The notes under the pieces were generated by a model. That model was not told the DNA's origin, did no database searches, and saw nothing but the letters and a program-made list of their open reading frames with translations. From an uncultured Bacteroidales bacterium (GTDB taxonomy: Bacteria; Bacteroidota; Bacteroidia; Bacteroidales; UBA932): 42,071 nt of DNA. The position numbers and the translations under genes are program-made. The DNA lies in the NCBI GenBank assembly GCA_900316245.1, contig ONCE01000021.1:1-42071 (forward strand), given 5' to 3'. This document shows, piece by piece, positions 26,786 through 34,567 of this stretch (its first letter is position 1; every line of letters begins with the position of its first letter).

Positions 26786-28226
26786 ATGGATATCGGCCCT
26801 GGTCCTGGCACTGTGCGCCTGCAGTCAGGTAACTCCGCCCACTCCCTACGGAGTGTGCCCTTCGCCGGCCCAGGTGGCCTGGCATCAGCAGGAACTGCTT
26901 ATGTTCTACCACTTTGGACAGGCCACGTTCTCGGGCTTTGATGGGGAGAACGGCAGTTGCAACGGCAAGCCCTGGAGCGAGGAACTGCTGCTGAAGAACT
27001 ACGCCGCCCCGCAGCTGGACGTGGACCAGTGGGTAAGGGTGGCTGCCCTGAACGGGTTCAAGGAGGTCATCCTCACCGCCAAGCATCACGACGGTTTCTG
27101 CCTCTGGGACAACCCGGAGAGCACGGCCGATGTGGCCAACGAAGCCTGCGTGAACCACCAGGATGTGGTGCAGGCCGTCCGCGACGCCTGCAACAAATAC
27201 GGGGTCAATATGGGCATCTACCTCTCGCCCTGGGACCGTACCATAGAAGTGGCGGGAATGGACATAGCCACCTATGAAGAGAAATACAAACATGCCGTGG
27301 GCGACCTGATGACCCGCTACGCCCCCGTGGTGGAGTTCTGGTTTGACGGCAACCACGCCGGAGCCTTTGACTGGCCTTCCGTGAACCGCGCCGTCCTGGA
27401 TGTGAATCCGGACTGCCTCATCTTCTCCGACGGCGGCCCCGGCTGCCGCTGGGTAGGAAACGAGCAGGGCGTTGCCGGAGAGACCAACTGGAATACGCTC
27501 AACGTGAAGGAGCGCGGCATCACCCCCGGCCACGCTCCGGGCGACTACCATACCTATCTGGGTCAGGGAGACCCGGGCGGCAGCCAGTGGGTTCCCACCG
27601 AGTGTGACTTCTCCATCCAGAACATCGGAGACCCCGACGGCTGGTTCTACGATCCCACGGACCGCGTAAAGACCCCCGAAGAACTGCTGGCCATCTACTA
27701 CACCAGCGTGGGCCGCGGCGGCGTTTTCCTTATGAACGTGCCCCCGTCTCCTGAAGGGATCATCGGCCCGGCCGAGACAGCCTCCATCGAAGGCTTCACC
27801 GCCCTGCGGGAAAAGGTCTTCGGCACCAATCTGGCCCAAGGCGCCAGCGCCCGGGCATCCGCTGAGCGCGGAAAGGGCTACGAGGCCGACAAGCTGCTGG
27901 ACCCCGACTACCACACTTACTTTGCGGCACCTGACGGCGTCAAGGAAGTGGACCTGGACATCTACCTCAACGGAGAAAAGACCTTCAACCGCGTTATGCT
28001 GCAGGAATACATTCCCCTGGGCCAGCGGGTAGAGTCCTTTCAGGTAGAAGTCCACGAAAACGGTGAATGGACGCCCTGGGAAGAGGGAACTACCATCGGC
28101 CACAAGCGCATCCTCCTGGGACGCACCGTCACGGCCGATGCCGTCCGCATCCATATCGAAGCTTTGGCCTGCCCCGTTCTCAACGGGTTCGGCCTGTACA
28201 ATGACACTATACTGACCCAACTATGA
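26778..28226 (+). CDS. Glycoside hydrolase family 29 alpha-L-fucosidase
   Basis: A 482-residue lipoprotein (MNKWISALVLALCAC, lipobox before Cys15). The GH29 barrel shows WHQQELLMFYHFGQATFSG, LTAKHHDGFCLWD, GIYLSPWDR and VEFWFDGNHAG, where Asp190 is the expected nucleophile. The C-terminal ~135 residues (from NLAQGASARASAERG) form a discoidin/F5-8-type C domain that often binds sugars. GH29 enzymes remove alpha-fucose from glycans; members with this layout often act on alpha-1,3/1,4 linkages, but that is not certain here. It is co-encoded with galactosidase and mannoside-phosphorylase genes; start and stop overlap neighbours by 8 and 4 nt. Confidence 0.9.
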   Translation: MNKWISALVLALCACSQVTPPTPYGVCPSPAQVAWHQQELLMFYHFGQATFSGFDGENGSCNGKPWSEELLLKNYAAPQLDVDQWVRVAALNGFKEVILTAKHHDGFCLWDNPESTADVANEACVNHQDVVQAVRDACNKYGVNMGIYLSPWDRTIEVAGMDIATYEEKYKHAVGDLMTRYAPVVEFWFDGNHAGAFDWPSVNRAVLDVNPDCLIFSDGGPGCRWVGNEQGVAGETNWNTLNVKERGITPGHAPGDYHTYLGQGDPGGSQWVPTECDFSIQNIGDPDGWFYDPTDRVKTPEELLAIYYTSVGRGGVFLMNVPPSPEGIIGPAETASIEGFTALREKVFGTNLAQGASARASAERGKGYEADKLLDPDYHTYFAAPDGVKEVDLDIYLNGEKTFNRVMLQEYIPLGQRVESFQVEVHENGEWTPWEEGTTIGHKRILLGRTVTADAVRIHIEALACPVLNGFGLYNDTILTQL

Positions 28227-29140
28227 AAAACGTTGCCTTAGCCCTGGCCAGCGGCGGTCCACGCGGATTTGCCTACATCGGAGCCATTGAGGAGCTCCAG
28301 GCCCGGGGTTACAAAATCACCTCCATTGCCGGAGCCAGCGCCGGTTCGCTGGTAGGCGGCATCTACGCGGCCGGCGGGCTGCAGGCTTTCAAGAAATGGC
28401 TCCTGAACCTGGACCCCGTCAAAATTATGGCCCTGATGGATGTCTCCATGAGCAAAAGCCATCTGGTAAAGGGAAGCCGGATTATCAAAGAACTCAAGGC
28501 CGCGGTGCCGGAGGTTCTGATCGAAGATCTGCCCTTCCACTTTGCGGCCGTAGCCACGGACCTCTTTACCGGAGAGGAAGTGGTCTTTCGGGAAGGACCG
28601 CTGTTTGACGCCATCCGCGCCTCCATCTCCATCCCGTCCATGTTCAAGCCCTTTGTCTGGAAAGGCCGCACGCTGGTAGACGGCGGTATGGTGAACACCC
28701 TGCCCCTCAACCGCGTACAGCGCACCCCCGGAGACATTCTCATCGGTTTCAACGTAAACGAGATAGACGCGGCCGAGATTCAGGGCTTCCTGGACAGCAG
28801 GGCCGAGTTCGTGAGGGAGAAGAGAGACAGTGCGAACAGCCTGTTGAGCCGCATCCAGGCGGGACTCAACCAGCGGCACCTGGAGGCCTCGGCCAAGGAC
28901 AACGAGATTCCCGTGGGAGCCGGAGACAATATGGCCTCCATCCTCCAGCGCAGTTTTGGCATTATGAACTGCGTCATTGCCCGGCAGTGCATCGAGCAGA
29001 CCCCGCCCGACATCCTGGTCTCCCTACCCTACGATTCCTATCACGGCGTGCACGGATACACCCACGCCAAAGAAATATCCGAACGGGGCCGTCAGCTTAT
29101 GGCCGAGGCCCTGGACAAATACGAGAAAAAGAATGGGTAA
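28223..29140 (+). CDS. Patatin-like phospholipase
   Basis: The 305-residue protein has the three hallmarks of the patatin fold: oxyanion loop GGPRG (11-15), nucleophile elbow GASAG with Ser39, and the DGG motif with Asp153 (VDGGMVNTLPL). It would be a Ser-Asp dyad acyl hydrolase acting on lipids. No signal peptide or beta-barrel domain is seen, so a cytoplasmic or inner-membrane-face enzyme is likely. It lies inside the glycosidase operon, overlapping GH29 by 4 nt (ATGA) and the regulator by 8 nt. Its link to glycan use is unknown; a coupling through glycolipid or membrane turnover is only speculation. Confidence 0.9.
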   Translation: MKNVALALASGGPRGFAYIGAIEELQARGYKITSIAGASAGSLVGGIYAAGGLQAFKKWLLNLDPVKIMALMDVSMSKSHLVKGSRIIKELKAAVPEVLIEDLPFHFAAVATDLFTGEEVVFREGPLFDAIRASISIPSMFKPFVWKGRTLVDGGMVNTLPLNRVQRTPGDILIGFNVNEIDAAEIQGFLDSRAEFVREKRDSANSLLSRIQAGLNQRHLEASAKDNEIPVGAGDNMASILQRSFGIMNCVIARQCIEQTPPDILVSLPYDSYHGVHGYTHAKEISERGRQLMAEALDKYEKKNG

Positions 29141-29615
29141 ACCGGCCACCATACTGGACATTGCCCGGGAAGCGGGGGTTTCCCCCTCGCTGGTTTCCTT
29201 TGTGCTCAACGGCAAGAACCGCGTGAGTGCACAGACCCGCGAGCGTGTCCTCAAGGTGGCGGCCCTGCTGGGCTATCAGAGGGCCGAAAACCAGGCGGGA
29301 GCCCCCTGGCCCGCCGCCCGGCTCATAGGCGTAGTGGTCCCCGATATGGAGACCTTCGCCCCCTGGATGCAGCAACTGGCGCACTGTGCCTTCGGCCTGG
29401 GTTATACCCTGCAGTTTGCCTCTTCCGAGACGGATCCCGTCAAGTTCTGCCACCTTCTGAGGGCCTTCTCCGGCACTCAGGGGCTGGTAATTGCCGAACC
29501 GCCCCGCGGAGACCAGGACTGCGAAGACGCCCTGCGCCAATGCCCTATTCCCTATGTAATTCCGGAAGGTGAAAGACCGGACCAAACTATACAAAATCTG
29601 ATCAAGAAAATATGA
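29133..29615 (+). CDS. Short LacI-type regulator (HTH plus partial sensor domain)
   Basis: The 160-residue product starts [20 protein letters not shown], a typical LacI helix-turn-helix (residues 5-28), followed by the hinge-like [16 protein letters not shown], then about 95 residues resembling the beginning of the periplasmic-binding-like sensor ([27 protein letters not shown]). Normal LacI/GalR proteins are about 330 residues, so the second lobe and most dimerisation surface are missing. Clean overlaps with both neighbours (8 nt upstream, 4 nt downstream) argue against a recent frameshift. I chose the ATG at 29133 because LacI homology starts there. It is a likely local regulator of this operon, with unknown ligand. 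Confidence 0.8.
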   Translation: MGKPATILDIAREAGVSPSLVSFVLNGKNRVSAQTRERVLKVAALLGYQRAENQAGAPWPAARLIGVVVPDMETFAPWMQQLAHCAFGLGYTLQFASSETDPVKFCHLLRAFSGTQGLVIAEPPRGDQDCEDALRQCPIPYVIPEGERPDQTIQNLIKKI

Positions 29616-30610
29616 GTAAGCTTATCATCGAAGGGACTCCCCTTCCTCAAATGCCCTGGGAAGACCGCCCGGCCGGCTGCAACGCACCCCTCTGGCGCTA
29701 CAGTGCCAATCCCGTGATTCCCAGAGACCTTCTCCCGGACTCCAACAGCATCTTCAACAGTGCCGTGGTGCCCTTCAAGGACGGTTTCGCCGGCGTATTC
29801 CGCTGTGACGACACCAACCGCCGCATGACCCTCCACGCCGGCTTCTCCAAGGACGGCATCAAATGGAACATAGAGCCCAACACCATTAAGTTCGAGGGCG
29901 GCGGCCCCGAGGTGGGCCAGTGGGTCTACGGCTACGACCCTCGCGTGGCCAAGATCGAAGACAAGTACTGGGTAAGCTGGTGCAACGGCTACCACGGCCC
30001 CACCATCGGCCTGGCCTGGACCACCGACTTCAAGTCCTTCCACCAGGTAGAGAACGCCTTCCTGCCCTACAACCGCAACGGCGTGCTCTTCCCCCGCAAG
30101 ATTAATGGCAAGTTTGCCATGCTCTCCCGCCCGTCCGACACCGGCCACACCGCTTTCGGAGACATCTTCTACAGCGAATCGCCCGATATGGAGTTCTGGG
30201 GACACCACCGCCACGTAATGGCTCCCGCCCCGTTTGAGGTGAGCGCCTGGCAGTGTATGAAGATCGGTGCCGGTCCCGTTCCCATCGAGACCTCCGAAGG
30301 CTGGCTCCTGTTCTTCCACGGCGTACTGCACAGCTGCAACGGCTACGTCTACAGCTTCGGCAGCGCCCTGCTGGATCTGAACGAGCCCTGGAAGGTTCTG
30401 GCCCGCAGCGGTCCCTACCTCATCAGCCCCCAGAAGCCGTACGAATGTATGGGAGACGTTCCTAACGTGACCTTCCCCTGCGCCGCCCTGCACGATTCCG
30501 CCACCGGCCGCATCGCCATCTACTACGGCTGCGCCGACACCGTGACCGGTCTCGCCTTCGGCTACATCCCCGAAATCATCGACTGGACCAAGAAAACCAA
30601 CATCCTGTAG
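29612..30610 (+). CDS. Glycoside hydrolase family 130 (beta-mannoside phosphorylase-like)
   Basis: The 332-residue protein has no signal peptide and shows the GH130 five-bladed propeller signatures: [54 protein letters not shown] with Asp109 as a candidate catalytic acid, [21 protein letters not shown], and [14 protein letters not shown] near the end. Characterised relatives phosphorolyse beta-1,4-mannosyl linkages, including Man-GlcNAc of the N-glycan core; others are hydrolases on beta-1,2-mannosides. The subfamily cannot be assigned by eye. It is the last gene of the operon and the only clearly cytoplasmic carbohydrate enzyme here, so it would act on an imported disaccharide. Confidence 0.88.
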   Translation: MSKLIIEGTPLPQMPWEDRPAGCNAPLWRYSANPVIPRDLLPDSNSIFNSAVVPFKDGFAGVFRCDDTNRRMTLHAGFSKDGIKWNIEPNTIKFEGGGPEVGQWVYGYDPRVAKIEDKYWVSWCNGYHGPTIGLAWTTDFKSFHQVENAFLPYNRNGVLFPRKINGKFAMLSRPSDTGHTAFGDIFYSESPDMEFWGHHRHVMAPAPFEVSAWQCMKIGAGPVPIETSEGWLLFFHGVLHSCNGYVYSFGSALLDLNEPWKVLARSGPYLISPQKPYECMGDVPNVTFPCAALHDSATGRIAIYYGCADTVTGLAFGYIPEIIDWTKKTNIL

Positions 30611-30613
30611 GTA

Positions 30614-30640
30614 CGTCATCCCCGGCCGCGACCGGGGATC
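30614..30640 (-). repeat. Palindromic element after the GH130 gene
   Basis: CGTCATCCCCGG-CCGCGA-CCGGGGATC; its reverse complement ends CCGGGGATGACG, like the elements within GH3 and GH2. The stem (ATCCCCGG/CCGGGGAT) follows the GH130 stop codon by 3 nt and could act in termination or 3'-end protection. Confidence 0.65.
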
Positions 30641-30651
30641 TCTCCTTACCT

Positions 30652-30748
30652 TGCCGCCTCGACACAGAATCTGCCTTCTACGGTGTTCTGCCTGTCGAGG
30701 CGGCAACGTTTTCGGCCTTTTCGGCCCTTTTCCTTGCCGGCTCGACAC
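30652..30748 (+). repeat. 97-bp inverted repeat, left arm
   Basis: The arm runs from TGCCGCCTCGACACAGAATC to CTTGCCGGCTCGACAC and is, base for base, the reverse complement of 33060-33156. It contains one complete hairpin unit (TTGCCGCCTCGACA...TGTCGAGGCGGCAA, 30651-30706), a spacer with TTTTCGGCCTTTTCGGCCC, and the first half of a second unit, whose remainder is reduced to GGCGGCAACG (30749-30758). The pair encloses the GH92 gene and its promoter. Confidence 0.95.
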
Positions 30749-30780
30749 GGCGGCAACGATGTGGTATCCGAAAAAATTCG

Positions 30781-30788
30781 TACTTTTG
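30781..30788 (+). promoter_or_regulatory. Promoter -7 box for GH92
   Basis: TACTTTTG matches TAnnTTTG and lies 18 nt before the chosen ATG at 30807. The promoter is inside the segment bounded by the 97-bp inverted repeat, so it would move with the gene if the segment inverted. Confidence 0.6.
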
Positions 30789-30806
30789 TACAAAGACCAC
30801 ATGATC

Positions 30807-33014
30807 ATGAAAAAACTTGCTATCCTTGCCGCGCTGCTGCTCAGCGGTGCACTATATGCCCAGACCGAGTGGGTGAACCCGTTTATAGGCACGTCCAACT
30901 TTGGCGCGTGCAATCCCGGCGCCGTGGTGCCCAACGGGCTTATGAGCGTGAGCCCGTTCAACGTGATGGGCTCGCAGCTGAACACGTGGGACAAGGACAG
31001 CCGCTGGTGGAGCACCCCGTATGTGGCCGAGAACAGTTTCTTCACCGGCTTCACGCACGTGAACCTTTCCGGTGTGGGCTGCCCGGAACTCGGCTCCCTG
31101 CTCACGATGCCCACCACCGGGCCGCTGCAGGTAGACTATCATATATATGGTAGCGAGTACCGCAACGAGGTGGCCCATCCCGGTTACTATAGCGTTGAAC
31201 TTTTGAACGGCATCCAGGCCGAAGCCACCGCCACCCTCCGCACCTCCCTGGAGCGCTACACCTTCCCCGGCGGTGAGGGTAACATCCTCCTGAACCTGGG
31301 CGAAGGCCTCACCAACGAGAGCGGCGCTACGGTCCGCCAGGTGAGCGCCACGGAGATCGAAGGCTTCAAGCTGATGGGCACCTTCTGCTACAACCGGAAC
31401 GCCGTGTTCCCCTTATACTTCGTGATGCGCGTGAGCAAGGCCCCCGCCAGCGCCGGTTACTGGAAAAAGCAGCGCCCTATGACGGCCGAAGCCGCCTGGG
31501 ACTCGGATGCCGGCAAGTATAAGATCTACGCCAACTACTCCCGCGAACTCAGCGGAGACGACATTGGCTACTGGTTCCACTACGAGAACCTGAAGCCCGG
31601 AGAGCAGATCCAGGTGCAGATGGGCGTGTCCTTCGTAAGCATCGAAGGCGCCCGGAAGAACCTGGAAGCCGAGCAGCAGGGCTTCGCCTTTGACAAGATC
31701 TGCAAGCAGGCCGATAAAGACTGGAACGATCACCTGGGCCGCATCGCCATCGAAGGCGGCACCAACGATCAGCGTACCATCTTCTACACTGCCCTGTACC
31801 ACGCCCTCCTGCATCCCAACGTACTCAACGACGTGGACGGCCGCTATCCCCTGATGGAGAGCGGCGGCATTGGCCGGGTAGAACCGGGCCACACGCGCTA
31901 CACCGTATATTCCCTCTGGGATACCTACCGCAACCTGCACCAGCTTATGACCCTCCTCTGGCCCGAGAAGCAGACCGATATGGTCCGCTCCATGATTGAC
32001 CAGTACCGCGAATGGGGCTGGATGCCCAAGTGGGAGCTTTACGGCCGCGAAACCTGGACCATGGAAGGAGACCCCGCCATCTGCGTCATTGCCGATACGT
32101 GGCTCCGCGGCCTCAAGGACTTTGACATTGAGACGGCCTACGAGGCTTTCCTCAAGAGTGCCGATACCCCGGGCGCCCGGAACCTGATGCGCCCGGACAA
32201 CGACCCGTACGTGGAGTTGGGCTATATTCCCCTTAATTATTTCAGTGCCGACTTCTCCGGAGACAACTCCGTCTCCCACGCCCTGGAGTATTATGTGGCC
32301 GATTATGCGCTTTCCAGACTGGCCGCTGACCTGGGTCGGAAGGCCGATGCCGACCGCTTCTACCAGCGTTCCCTGGGCTACAAGCACTACTGGAGCCCGG
32401 CCGACAAGTGCTTCCGTCCCCGTATGAAGGACGGCAGTTTCCTAACGCCGTTCAATCCTGAGGACGGGGCCGATTTCTCCAACGCCCCGGGCTTCCACGA
32501 AGGCAGCGCCTGGAACTATACCTTCGCCGTCCCGCACGATGTAACGGGCTACGCCAAGCTCCAGGGCGGCACCAAGGCCTTTGTGAACAACCTCCAGCAC
32601 GTCTTTGACGACGGCCTGTACGACCCCGCCAACGAGCCGGACATCATCTACGCCTACCTCTTCAGCCACTTCAAGGGCTACGAACCCCGCACCTGGGCCG
32701 CCGTGGAGAAGATCCTCTCCACCAACTACAAGAACGCCCCGGACGGCATCCCCGGCAACGATGACACCGGCACTATGAGCGCCTGGGCCGTATTCTCCAT
32801 GCTGGGCATCTATCCCGACTGCCCCGCCCATCCGGACTTCACCCTTACGCGTCCCACCTTTGACAAAGCCGTGGTTACGCTCCCCGGCGGCTCCCAGCTC
32901 GCCATTACAAAAGCATCGGCCCAGGCTTCCAAGGCCAGCGTGGACGGCAAGGCCCGCGGCTACCGCATTTCCCATACCGATCTGCTGAAAACCCGCAGCA
33001 TCTCTTGGAAGTAA
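30807..33014 (+). CDS. Glycoside hydrolase family 92 alpha-mannosidase (first)
   Basis: GH92 enzymes are calcium-dependent inverting exo-alpha-mannosidases. The 735-residue product starts with a signal peptide (MKKLAILAALLLSGALYAQ) and then the family start TEWVNPFIGTSNFGACNPGA. The C-terminal (alpha/alpha)6 domain has YTVYSLWDTYRNLHQLMTLLWP, REWGWMPKWELYGRETWTMEGDPA and the PGNDDTGTMSAWAVFSMLG motif (Asn651-Asp653 region) expected near the catalytic bases. It lacks a lipobox, so it may be soluble in the periplasm. The ATG at 30801 (MIMKK) is an alternative start. It has its own promoter and is enclosed by a perfect 97-bp inverted repeat, unlike all other genes here. Confidence 0.93.
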   Translation: MKKLAILAALLLSGALYAQTEWVNPFIGTSNFGACNPGAVVPNGLMSVSPFNVMGSQLNTWDKDSRWWSTPYVAENSFFTGFTHVNLSGVGCPELGSLLTMPTTGPLQVDYHIYGSEYRNEVAHPGYYSVELLNGIQAEATATLRTSLERYTFPGGEGNILLNLGEGLTNESGATVRQVSATEIEGFKLMGTFCYNRNAVFPLYFVMRVSKAPASAGYWKKQRPMTAEAAWDSDAGKYKIYANYSRELSGDDIGYWFHYENLKPGEQIQVQMGVSFVSIEGARKNLEAEQQGFAFDKICKQADKDWNDHLGRIAIEGGTNDQRTIFYTALYHALLHPNVLNDVDGRYPLMESGGIGRVEPGHTRYTVYSLWDTYRNLHQLMTLLWPEKQTDMVRSMIDQYREWGWMPKWELYGRETWTMEGDPAICVIADTWLRGLKDFDIETAYEAFLKSADTPGARNLMRPDNDPYVELGYIPLNYFSADFSGDNSVSHALEYYVADYALSRLAADLGRKADADRFYQRSLGYKHYWSPADKCFRPRMKDGSFLTPFNPEDGADFSNAPGFHEGSAWNYTFAVPHDVTGYAKLQGGTKAFVNNLQHVFDDGLYDPANEPDIIYAYLFSHFKGYEPRTWAAVEKILSTNYKNAPDGIPGNDDTGTMSAWAVFSMLGIYPDCPAHPDFTLTRPTFDKAVVTLPGGSQLAITKASAQASKASVDGKARGYRISHTDLLKTRSISWK

Positions 33015-33016
33015 CC

Positions 33017-33156
33017 CCTTGCCGCCTCGACAGCTGGAAGCGCCTGTGGGGCCGATATTGTGTCGAGCCGGCAAGGAAAAGGGCCGAAAAGGCCGAAAAC
33101 GTTGCCGCCTCGACAGGCAGAACACCGTAGAAGGCAGATTCTGTGTCGAGGCGGCA
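33017..33156 (-). repeat. 97-bp inverted repeat, right arm, with an extra hairpin
   Basis: Positions 33060-33156 are the perfect reverse complement of 30652-30748. Before them, 33017-33076 forms a complete second hairpin unit (CCTTGCCGCCTCGACA paired to TGTCGAGCCGGCAAGG, one mismatch), of which the left arm keeps only part. Two hairpin units in tandem separated by a GGCCGAAAAGGCCGAAAACG spacer recall REP/BIME-type clusters. The block lies between the converging GH92 and GH125 genes and fills that gap. Confidence 0.95.
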
Positions 33157-33166
33157 GATGACGTAA

Positions 33167-34567
33167 CTACTTGATTGAATTCAGGACGGGGAGCTTTCCG
33201 TCGTTCACCAGCTTGATGATGAGTTCGCCGAAGAGGGTGTTCTGCCAGGCGAACCAGGGGCGGGTGAAGTTGCGGGCGTCGTCCTTGTGGAAGCTCTCGT
33301 GGATGAAGCCCAGGCCGGCATCTGTGTTGAGCAGCTGCTCCACGCAGGCCTTGATCTCTGCATCGTCGGTAGCGGTGAAGGCTTTCATCATAATGCTCAT
33401 AGGCCAGATGGCTTCCAGGCCGATATGGGGACCGCCAATACCTTCGCCGGCCTTACCCTTCCAGAAATAAGGATTGGAAGTGCTCCAGACAAACTGACGG
33501 GTATTCTGATACAGAGGGTCGGAGGCCATCTCGGGAATGAGGTAGGCCAGGGACAGCAGGGACGGGACATTGGCGTCGTCCATCATATAGGCATTGCCAA
33601 AACCGTCTACCTCGTAGGCGTAGATGTCTCCAAAATCCGGATGGTTCACCACGGCGTACTTCTTGAGGGCGCCTTCCACTTCGGCGGCCAGCTTGGTGCA
33701 ACGGTCGGCCAGTTCGGGCCGATGGTTGACCTCCGTAAGAATCTCCGCCATCTGGCGCAAAGCGCTCACGGCGAAGAAGTTGGAGGGAATCAGGAACTCA
33801 AACTGGGTGGCATCGTCGGAAGGACGGAAAGAGGAGGCAATGAGCCCCACGGGGTTCACGGGATGTCCCCTGCCCACGCGGGCCTTGGTGTCCAGCTGGC
33901 GGTCGGTCACCCGCAGGAAATAGTACGGGCCGTCACCGTCCTTGCGCTGCTGCACCGTAAAGGTCTCCAGGATGTTCTCCACCGTCTTGATCCACACCTC
34001 GTCAAAAACAGAGGCGTCTCCGGTGACCTTCCAGTAATGGTAGGCCAGACGGACAGGATAGCAGTGCGAGTCAATTTCCCACTTGCGTTCGAAGACGTTG
34101 GGGTCCTGCGGCTTTCCGGTGTCGTCGGGGTCTCCGGCATCACCGGTGGGACCCTGGTTGAAAGCATTGGCGTAAGGATCGATATTGATGAGGGTAAACT
34201 GCTGTTTGACAACGCCAGCCAGCATCTTCTGCAGGTGGGCGTCCTCTGCGCACAGGTCTACATAAGGCCACACCTGGGCACCGGAATCGCGGAGCCACAT
34301 AGCGTGGATGTCACCGGTGTACACAAAGGTGAGACCCGACTCCTCGTCAAAGTGGACGGTGGTGTCCAGCGTATTGGGGAAGCAGTTCTGGAACATCCAG
34401 CGCAACTTGGGATTGGTAAGCTGGGGAGCCACCTCCGCAATCTTGGCCTCAACGGCCTGGGACACGAACAGGCGGTCCTGCGGCGCAGGCCGCTGGTCGG
34501 GATATTTCTGGGCGCAGGCACTCAGGGCCAGCAGACCCAGCGCAATGCAAACGCTAATCTTTTTCAT
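33167..34567 (-). CDS. Glycoside hydrolase family 125 exo-alpha-1,6-mannosidase
   Basis: The 466-residue product has a lipoprotein-like signal (MKKISVCIALGLLALSAC) and the GH125 signature TGDIHAMWLRDSGAQVWPYV (84-103), with QFTLINIDPYANAFNQGP, WEIDSHCYPVRLAY and GIGGPHIGLEAIWPMSIM downstream. Characterised GH125 enzymes (for example from Streptococcus pneumoniae and Clostridium perfringens) invert and remove alpha-1,6-mannose, as found in N-glycan branches and yeast mannan. It is the last gene of the minus-strand unit; its start overlaps the end of the GH92 gene by 14 nt. Together with two GH92 enzymes it would strip mannose in the periplasm or at the surface. Confidence 0.93.
   Translation of the reverse strand: MKKISVCIALGLLALSACAQKYPDQRPAPQDRLFVSQAVEAKIAEVAPQLTNPKLRWMFQNCFPNTLDTTVHFDEESGLTFVYTGDIHAMWLRDSGAQVWPYVDLCAEDAHLQKMLAGVVKQQFTLINIDPYANAFNQGPTGDAGDPDDTGKPQDPNVFERKWEIDSHCYPVRLAYHYWKVTGDASVFDEVWIKTVENILETFTVQQRKDGDGPYYFLRVTDRQLDTKARVGRGHPVNPVGLIASSFRPSDDATQFEFLIPSNFFAVSALRQMAEILTEVNHRPELADRCTKLAAEVEGALKKYAVVNHPDFGDIYAYEVDGFGNAYMMDDANVPSLLSLAYLIPEMASDPLYQNTRQFVWSTSNPYFWKGKAGEGIGGPHIGLEAIWPMSIMMKAFTATDDAEIKACVEQLLNTDAGLGFIHESFHKDDARNFTRPWFAWQNTLFGELIIKLVNDGKLPVLNSIK

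Noticed and set aside
29133-29615. LacI-type gene as a frameshifted pseudogene
   Set aside because: The remainder of a LacI sensor domain is not visible in other frames downstream, because the GH130 gene starts right at its stop codon. I therefore list it as a short gene and leave remote truncation open.
30652-33156. Hairpin arms around GH92 as integron attC sites or IS terminal repeats
   Set aside because: There is no integrase or transposase between or beside the arms, no target-site duplication that I can see, and the hairpins lack the paired R/L box layout of attC with a GTTRRRY core at the right place.
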